From: Marinobacter zhejiangensis
GTDB taxonomy: Bacteria > Pseudomonadota > Gammaproteobacteria > Pseudomonadales > Oleiphilaceae
Assembly: GCF_900114775.1 (NCBI RefSeq)
Contig: NZ_FOUE01000001.1
Span: 682,001 to 746,000 of the forward strand
Length of the DNA: 64,000 nt
Reading direction: 5' to 3'
Shown here: piece by piece, positions 58,608-64,000 of the stretch
Layout: every line of letters starts with the position of its first letter
How positions within the stretch are numbered: the stretch's first letter is position 1
Made by a program: the position numbers and the translations under genes
Notes under the pieces: generated by a model
Database searches by the model: none
Seen by the model: only the letters and a program-made list of their open reading frames with translations
Told to the model about the DNA's origin: nothing

Positions 58608-59926
58608 GTTCAGGCTTGGTTCTGTCCCTGATGTTTGCCTCCCTCCTGCTGTTGCTGTTGAGTGGGATGCCACTGGCGTTTGTGCTGATTACCCTGGCGG
58701 TGGTGTTCACCGTTGTGCTTTGGGGATCCGATGCCCTGGTGCTGTCAGTCCTGCAGACCTACGACGTGATGACCTCGGATGTGTTGCTGGCGATCCCTCT
58801 GTACGTTCTTATGGCTAGCGTGCTGCAACGATCAGGCATCATTGATGCCTTGTATCGGGCCATGGAGCTCTGGTTCCGGCGGCTGCCCGGTGGTCTGGCC
58901 GTCGGCACCGTGGCCATCTGCACGGTCATGGCCGCGATGACCGGCATTGTCGGGGCCGCTGTGGCGGCCATGGGCATTCTGGCGTTGCCCTCCATGTTGC
59001 GCCGGGGGTATGACGAGAAGCTGGCGCTGGGCACGATCTGCGCCGGTGGCACGCTGGGAATCCTCATTCCGCCCTCGATCATCACGATTGTGTACGCCGC
59101 AACGGCGCAGGTGTCGGTGGGTAAGATGTTCGCCGCTGGCATTGTGCCCGGTATGGTGCTGGCGGGGCTGTACATGTCGTACATCGTCATTCGGGCCATG
59201 CTCAACCCGGACCTTGCGCCGAGGGCGGCGTCCGACGAGGTGTCGCTGATGGAGCGGCTTGCGTCCCTCAAGTCGTTGATTCTGCCCACTCTGATTGTGT
59301 TCAGCGTTCTCGGCAGCATCTACACCGGTATTGCGACGCCCACCGAGGCAGCGGCAGTGGGGGTTCTGGGGGCTCTCGTTTCGGCGGCCCTGCAGGGCAC
59401 CTGCACTCCGGCCAACCTGGGGGCGGCGGCGATGGACACACTCCGGGTGACCACTATGATCATGTGGATCACCATCGGGGCTAAAATCTTTGTGTCCATT
59501 TTCACCGGCACGGGCGGAGCCGATTCGCTGTTGTCCTTCATCGACAACCTGGAGGTCAACCGTTGGCTGGTGTTGCTGGCGATGATGAGCATTCTGGTGT
59601 TCCTGGGGCTGTTTCTGGACGAAATCGGCATCATATTGCTGTGCGTACCGGTCTTCATGCCCATCATCCATGCCTTTGGCTTCGACCCGATCTGGTTTGG
59701 CGTGCTGTTTCTGATCACCGCCCAGATGGCCTACATCACCCCGCCGTTTGGTTACACGCTGTTCTATATCAAGGGCGTGCTTCCTGAGGGGATTGGGATG
59801 GGCACGGTGTATCGGGCCATTCTTCCCTTCCTCGGCCTGCAGATTAGCGCGCTTGTTCTGTTCCTCCTGTTCCCCGATCTGGTGACCTGGTTGCCTGACC
59901 AGCTGTCCCAGCGGCTGACCCACTGA
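58604..59926 (+). CDS. TRAP transporter large permease (DctM type)
   Basis: 440 residues, about 12 hydrophobic helices, with AIPLYVLMASVLQRSGIID, GTLGILIPPSIITIVYA and YITPPFGYTLFYIKGVLPEG. Start set by the ATGA overlap with the Q subunit; a longer open frame upstream overlaps that gene and is not conserved. Confidence 0.93.
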   Translation: MSSGLVLSLMFASLLLLLLSGMPLAFVLITLAVVFTVVLWGSDALVLSVLQTYDVMTSDVLLAIPLYVLMASVLQRSGIIDALYRAMELWFRRLPGGLAVGTVAICTVMAAMTGIVGAAVAAMGILALPSMLRRGYDEKLALGTICAGGTLGILIPPSIITIVYAATAQVSVGKMFAAGIVPGMVLAGLYMSYIVIRAMLNPDLAPRAASDEVSLMERLASLKSLILPTLIVFSVLGSIYTGIATPTEAAAVGVLGALVSAALQGTCTPANLGAAAMDTLRVTTMIMWITIGAKIFVSIFTGTGGADSLLSFIDNLEVNRWLVLLAMMSILVFLGLFLDEIGIILLCVPVFMPIIHAFGFDPIWFGVLFLITAQMAYITPPFGYTLFYIKGVLPEGIGMGTVYRAILPFLGLQISALVLFLLFPDLVTWLPDQLSQRLTH

Positions 59927-59946
59927 TGTTTTCTGGAGACCACATT

Positions 59947-61218
59947 ATGCAAACCCACAGCTCCCGTATTTCGGGATTCCACAATCTGCCGATGGCTGAC
60001 CGGCTGGCAAAGCTGGTGGACATTTCCGGACTGACCCCGGATGCGGCGGAGCATCTCGCCAATACCGGTAATCTGGAAGCCGCCATCGCCGACTCCATGA
60101 TTGAGAATGCCATTGGCACCATGAACATCCCCTTGGGAGTTGCCACTAATATGATCGTGGACGGCCGCGACGTCCTGATCCCGATGGCGACGGAAGAATC
60201 GTCGGTGGTGGCCGCGGTGTGTAACGCGGCCAGGCAGTGCCGGGATTCGGGCGGGTTTGTGACGTCGATGTCGGGCTCGTTGATGATTGCCCAAATTCAG
60301 CTGACCCAGGTACCCGACCCGGAATTTGCGCGGCTACGGATCCTGGAGCAAAAGGCACAGATACAGCAGGTGTGCGATGACACCGACCCAGTGTTGCTCA
60401 AGCACGGTGGTGGTTTCCGGGATCTTGAGGTGCGGGTGCTCAACGAAGCGCGGGGCGGAGCGATGGTGGTGACCCATCTGATCGTGGATACCCGTGATGC
60501 CATGGGGGCCAACGCGGTGAACTCCATGGCTGAGGCCGTTGCTCCCTTGATCGCGCAATGGACCGGTGGCCGCCCTTACCTGCGTATCCTGTCGAATCTG
60601 GCGGACCGCCGGCTCGCACGGGCCAGGGCGACCTGGACTCTGGACGCCATCGGGGGCGAAGCGGTGCGTGACGGCATCATCTCTGCCTACGAATTTGCCC
60701 ACATTGATCCCTATCGGGCGGCCACCCATAACAAAGGCATAATGAATGGAGTCAGCGCGGTGGTGTTGGCATCTGGCAATGATACCCGGGCGGTGGAAGC
60801 CGGGGCTCACGCCTACGCGGCCCGGTCCGGACAGTACCGTTCGCTGACCCATTTTGAGGTGGATCGGGACGGCAACCTGGTAGGCACCATCGAAATGCCC
60901 CTGGCGGTGGGCCTGGTGGGTGGTGCGACCAAGTCACACCCCACCGCCCAGGTGGTGCTGGACATTCTGGGCGTGGACAGTGCTGACCAGCTGGCCAGGG
61001 TGTTTGCCGCGGTTGGGCTGGCCCAGAACTTTTCGGCCCTGAAAGCGCTGGCGACCACCGGCATCCAGAAGGGCCATATGGCGTTGCATGCGAAAAATAT
61101 CGCGGTGATGGCCGGGGCGGTCGGGGCTGAGATTGAGGCGGTTGCCCGTGAGCTGATTGCCCGGGGCAAAGTCCGGGTGGACATCGCCGAAGAGTGCCTC
61201 CAGCAGATGAGGGCGTGA
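59947..61218 (+). CDS. mvaA: degradative (class II) hydroxymethylglutaryl-CoA reductase
   Basis: In mevalonate-using bacteria this enzyme runs in the oxidative direction: mevalonate + CoA + 2 NAD+ to HMG-CoA. 423 residues; the catalytic set is present as Glu83 (TEESSVVAAV), Lys263 (THNKGIMNG), Asp279 (GNDTRAVEAG) and His381 (MALHAKN), near-identical in numbering to what I recall for Pseudomonas mevalonii MvaA. DAMGAN forms the nucleotide site. The ATG at 59947 follows GGAG; an ATG overlapping the dctM stop adds seven residues. Confidence 0.93.
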   Translation: MQTHSSRISGFHNLPMADRLAKLVDISGLTPDAAEHLANTGNLEAAIADSMIENAIGTMNIPLGVATNMIVDGRDVLIPMATEESSVVAAVCNAARQCRDSGGFVTSMSGSLMIAQIQLTQVPDPEFARLRILEQKAQIQQVCDDTDPVLLKHGGGFRDLEVRVLNEARGGAMVVTHLIVDTRDAMGANAVNSMAEAVAPLIAQWTGGRPYLRILSNLADRRLARARATWTLDAIGGEAVRDGIISAYEFAHIDPYRAATHNKGIMNGVSAVVLASGNDTRAVEAGAHAYAARSGQYRSLTHFEVDRDGNLVGTIEMPLAVGLVGGATKSHPTAQVVLDILGVDSADQLARVFAAVGLAQNFSALKALATTGIQKGHMALHAKNIAVMAGAVGAEIEAVARELIARGKVRVDIAEECLQQMRA

Positions 61219-61225
61219 CCAGGGT

Positions 61226-62134
61226 ATGTCATTTCCAGACCAGGTGACGATTGTCGAGATGGGGCCCAGAGACGGGCTCCAGAACGAGCGTGGGGTGCTT
61301 TCGGTTGAGACCCGGATCTCGTTGATTGACCGGCTGGCGGCCTGCGGCCTGAGCCGCGTTGAATCGGGTGCATTCGTTTCCCCCAAATGGGTGCCTCAGA
61401 TGGCCGGAAGCGCAGAAGTGCTGGCCGGCATTCGGAAGCCAAAAGGAGTCCGCTTTCCTGTGCTGGTACCGAACTTGAAAGGGCTGGAGCAGGCGCTGGA
61501 GGCGGGCGCGGAAGAGATTGCGGTTTTTGGCGCGGCCTCGGAAAGTTTCTCGCAGCGAAACATCAACTGCTCTGTGGCGGAGAGCATGGACCGGTTTGCT
61601 GGGGTGCTGACCGCCGCCCGTTCTCACGGTCTTCGGGTGAGGGGGTACGTGTCCTGTGTTCTGGGCTGTCCGTATGACGGTGAGGTGGCTCCAGAGGCGG
61701 TGGCAGAGATGGCTGGAGCCCTCTACGACCTGGGCTGTTATGAAATATCGTTGGGGGATACCATCGGAGTGGGAACGCCACTGCGGGCGGCCAAGATGGT
61801 GGACGTGGTGGCGAAGCGGGTGCCGGTTGAGGCGCTTGCCGCCCATTTCCACGATACCTACGGCCAGGCTCTGGCGAACCTGTATGCGGTGATGCAGCAG
61901 GGTGTTTCCATTATCGACAGCTCGGTGGCCGGCCTGGGCGGCTGTCCCTACGCTCGGGGGGCAGCGGGTAATGTGGCGACGGAGGACGTGTTGTATCTTC
62001 TGCAGGGGCTGGGGATCCAAACGGGGGTAGACCTAGAAGCGCTGGCGCAGACCGGCCACTGGATTTGCCAGGCTCTGGGTCGGCAAAACCAGTCCCGGGT
62101 AGGGTTGGCGATGGCCGATGTTGGTAACTATTGA
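61226..62134 (+). CDS. mvaB: hydroxymethylglutaryl-CoA lyase
   Basis: Cleaves HMG-CoA to acetoacetate and acetyl-CoA, the second and last step of mevalonate breakdown. 302 residues, TIM-barrel DRE-type metal enzyme: PRDGLQNE with Asp16, metal His207 and His209 (HFHDTYG), and the active-site loop GLGGCPYARGAAGN with Cys240. 7 bases after mvaA. Product acetoacetate can feed the ligase encoded at 53.3 kb. Confidence 0.95.
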   Translation: MSFPDQVTIVEMGPRDGLQNERGVLSVETRISLIDRLAACGLSRVESGAFVSPKWVPQMAGSAEVLAGIRKPKGVRFPVLVPNLKGLEQALEAGAEEIAVFGAASESFSQRNINCSVAESMDRFAGVLTAARSHGLRVRGYVSCVLGCPYDGEVAPEAVAEMAGALYDLGCYEISLGDTIGVGTPLRAAKMVDVVAKRVPVEALAAHFHDTYGQALANLYAVMQQGVSIIDSSVAGLGGCPYARGAAGNVATEDVLYLLQGLGIQTGVDLEALAQTGHWICQALGRQNQSRVGLAMADVGNY

Positions 62135-62483
62135 AGGTGCCAGATCCGCGAGGCTCTGTCTGCAGTCAGACTGCTGCCCTCTTCCTGAGCATGACATGCC
62201 CCGTACCAGTGCCTATGCTTGGTATTGGTGCGGGGACTGTTCCCGCCTTTTCGTAAATATTCCGAAAGTTTCGTAAAAATCGGCGATTTAACCGGATTGT
62301 CACTCCCATTTGGGACAATAAGTAGGTTGTTATACTAATTTCTAAGTCTTTTTTATGTAAAAACTGGTATCTTAATACGCCCACGAAAAGTTCGTACTCA
62401 GTCTTTGTCCCGGCCGAGCGTTCATAAGACACCCGGTCTGGCCCTGACCGTCCTGAACTCCAACATTAAGCCAGAGGACGAAA
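62135..62483. other. intergenic region before icd
   Basis: 349 bases with no convincing gene. A weak GTCTG/CAGAC hairpin follows mvaB (near 62156-62171). The middle is AT-rich and includes the icd extended -10 (separate entry). A frame on the minus strand (62166-62432) has no protein-like sequence. Confidence 0.5.
62328..62336 (+). promoter_or_regulatory. extended -10 promoter of icd
   Basis: TGT-TATACT, an extended -10 with no good -35. Predicted leader of about 140 nt to the icd ATG. Confidence 0.5.
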
Positions 62484-64000
62484 ATGACCGCATCAAAATC
62501 CAAGATCGTGTATACCCTCACCGACGAGGCTCCCGCCCTAGCCACGCACTCCCTGCTTCCTATCCTGGAAACTTACGCCAAGCCGGCCGGCATTGAATTC
62601 GAAACCAGCGATATCTCGCTGGCGGCCCGTATCCTGGCGACCTTCCCGGATTACCTGACAGAAGAGCAACGGGTGCCGGATGCCCTGGCTGAACTGGGCG
62701 AGTACACCAAGGACCCGCAGGCCAATATCATCAAGCTGCCGAACATCAGCGCGTCCATCCCCCAGCTGCGTGCCGCGATCAAGGAATTGCAGTCTCAGGG
62801 CTATGCCCTGCCTGAGTACCTCGAGCACCCTGAAACCGACAAAGAGGCCGAAGCCAAAGCCCGTTACGCCAAGGTACTGGGCAGTGCGGTCAACCCGGTC
62901 CTGCGGGAAGGTAACTCCGATCGCCGGGCCCCGGCGGCGGTGAAGGCATTTGCCCGCAAACACCCTCATTCCATGGGTGAGTGGAGCCCGGCCTCCCGCA
63001 CCCACGTTGCCCACATGCGTGGTGGCGATTTCTATTCCAGTGAGCAGTCGCTGACCCTGGACAAGGCCACCAATGCCCAGATCGTGTTTGAGAACACCAA
63101 GGGCGAGAAGACCGTCCTGAAGGCGGACCTGCCGTTGCTGGAAGGCGAAGTTCTCGACGCCATGTTCATGAGCAAGAAGGCCCTGTGCCAGTTCTTCGAG
63201 GACGTCATTGCCGACTGCGAAAAGACCGGCGTGATGTTCTCCCTGCACGTCAAGGCCACCATGATGAAGATTTCCCACCCGATCGTGTTCGGTCACGCGG
63301 TGAAAATTTTCTACAAGGAACTGTTCGACAAGTACGGCGACCTGTTTGACGAAATCGGCGTGAACCCGAACAACGGTCTGTCCAGCGTCATGGAAAAGAT
63401 CAAGCTGTTGCCGGAGTCCAAGCAGGAGCAAATCAACGAAGACCTGCATGCCTGCTACGAGCACCGCCCTGAAATCGCGATGGTGGATTCCGTTAAAGGC
63501 ATCACCAACCTGCACGTACCGAGTGACGTGATTGTCGATGCCTCCATGCCGGCGATGATCCGTAACTCCGGCAAGATGTGGGCCCGTGACGGCAAGCTCA
63601 AGGACACCAAAGCGGTGATGCCAGAGTCCACCTACGCCACCATCTATCAGGAAGTCATCAACTTCTGTAAGACCCACGGCGCCTTCGACCCGACCACCAT
63701 GGGTACCGTTCCCAACGTTGGCCTGATGGCCCAGAAGGCTGAAGAGTACGGCTCCCACGACAAGACTTTCGAGATGACCGAAGACGGCGTCATGCGCGTT
63801 GTCGATGCCGATGGTCGTGTACTGACCGAGCATAAGGTTGAGGAAGGCGACATTTGGCGCGCTTGCCAGACCAAAGACGAGCCGATCCGTGACTGGGTCA
63901 AACTGGCGGTTAATCGCGCCCGCGCCAGTGGCATGCCGGCTCTGTTCTGGCTGGACGACGAACGTGCCCACGATGCCCAGTTGATCCAGAAGGTGGAACT
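62484..64000 (+). CDS. icd: monomeric NADP-dependent isocitrate dehydrogenase, 3' end beyond window
   Basis: Oxidative decarboxylation of isocitrate to 2-oxoglutarate in the TCA cycle, NADP+-linked. The visible 505 codons match the monomeric (about 740 aa) type: [50 protein letters not shown] with substrate-binding Ser/Asn/Arg, [13 protein letters not shown] and FGHAVK. Start has a GAGGA ribosome site. TCA-cycle use of acetyl-CoA from the preceding modules fits but gives no proof of co-regulation. Confidence 0.95.
   Translation, partial: MTASKSKIVYTLTDEAPALATHSLLPILETYAKPAGIEFETSDISLAARILATFPDYLTEEQRVPDALAELGEYTKDPQANIIKLPNISASIPQLRAAIKELQSQGYALPEYLEHPETDKEAEAKARYAKVLGSAVNPVLREGNSDRRAPAAVKAFARKHPHSMGEWSPASRTHVAHMRGGDFYSSEQSLTLDKATNAQIVFENTKGEKTVLKADLPLLEGEVLDAMFMSKKALCQFFEDVIADCEKTGVMFSLHVKATMMKISHPIVFGHAVKIFYKELFDKYGDLFDEIGVNPNNGLSSVMEKIKLLPESKQEQINEDLHACYEHRPEIAMVDSVKGITNLHVPSDVIVDASMPAMIRNSGKMWARDGKLKDTKAVMPESTYATIYQEVINFCKTHGAFDPTTMGTVPNVGLMAQKAEEYGSHDKTFEMTEDGVMRVVDADGRVLTEHKVEEGDIWRACQTKDEPIRDWVKLAVNRARASGMPALFWLDDERAHDAQLIQKVE

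Noticed and set aside
62166..62432. 88-codon frame on the minus strand in the mvaB-icd gap
   Set aside because: No ribosome site, no recognisable domain, and it covers the AT-rich icd promoter region.

Overview
The window looks like chromosome of a marine gammaproteobacterium, most like Marinobacter. The basis is composition (roughly 60% GC by eye), the conserved blocks glyQ-glyS-gmhB, def-fmt-rsmB-trkA and dprA-lysM, an aa3 oxidase cluster in the usual gammaproteobacterial order, an ectoine synthase, a monomeric isocitrate dehydrogenase and TRAP transporters. I see no prophage, insertion sequence or CRISPR array. Gene calls rest on reading the translations; no database search was run.

Layout. 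1-24.8 kb is housekeeping: tRNA-Pro, glyQS, potassium uptake TrkA, formylation/deformylation, DprA, heme and shikimate enzymes, a PomA/MotB stator, Hsp20, oligopeptidase A. In it, between convergent genes at 20.3-20.5 kb, lie two large hairpins with different arms that share an identical 32-nt core. 25.0-33.7 kb is a complete cytochrome c oxidase biogenesis cluster (coxB, coxA, cox11, coxC, SURF1, a Sco-like protein, heme A synthase, heme O synthase, Sco). 33.8-42.1 kb is mixed: MFS transporter, HrpB helicase, a secreted protein behind a Fur-like box, a small motility protein behind a structured leader, an orphan ectoine synthase, a DUF3482/DUF2868 pair. At 42.1-43.6 kb an HPP membrane protein and a Crp/Fnr regulator face each other with overlapping 3' ends, each preceded by a perfect TTGAT-N4-ATCAA box.

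43.7-62.1 kb is the most interesting part: two adjacent catabolic modules that both end in acetoacetate. Module 1 has a 3-hydroxybutyrate-oligomer hydrolase (lipoprotein), a porin, a sigma-54 activator, a TRAP transporter (P-Q-M), 3-hydroxybutyrate dehydrogenase and acetoacetyl-CoA synthetase. Two sigma-54 promoters (before the hydrolase and before the TRAP genes) each have a TGTCCG-N6-CGGACA type palindrome about 72-75 bp upstream of the -24 element, with further copies farther upstream and one just before the activator gene. This outlines an operator and regulon readable directly from the DNA. Module 2 has a MocR-type (GntR + aminotransferase fold) regulator divergent from a second TRAP transporter, degradative class II HMG-CoA reductase and HMG-CoA lyase: a mevalonate import and breakdown operon. 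The divergent gap holds a perfect TGTACCAG-N8-CTGGTACA palindrome and further half-sites, likely the MocR operator. HMG-CoA lyase yields acetoacetate, which the acetoacetyl-CoA synthetase of module 1 can activate, so the two modules probably work as one ketone-body-forming island. The window ends inside monomeric isocitrate dehydrogenase.
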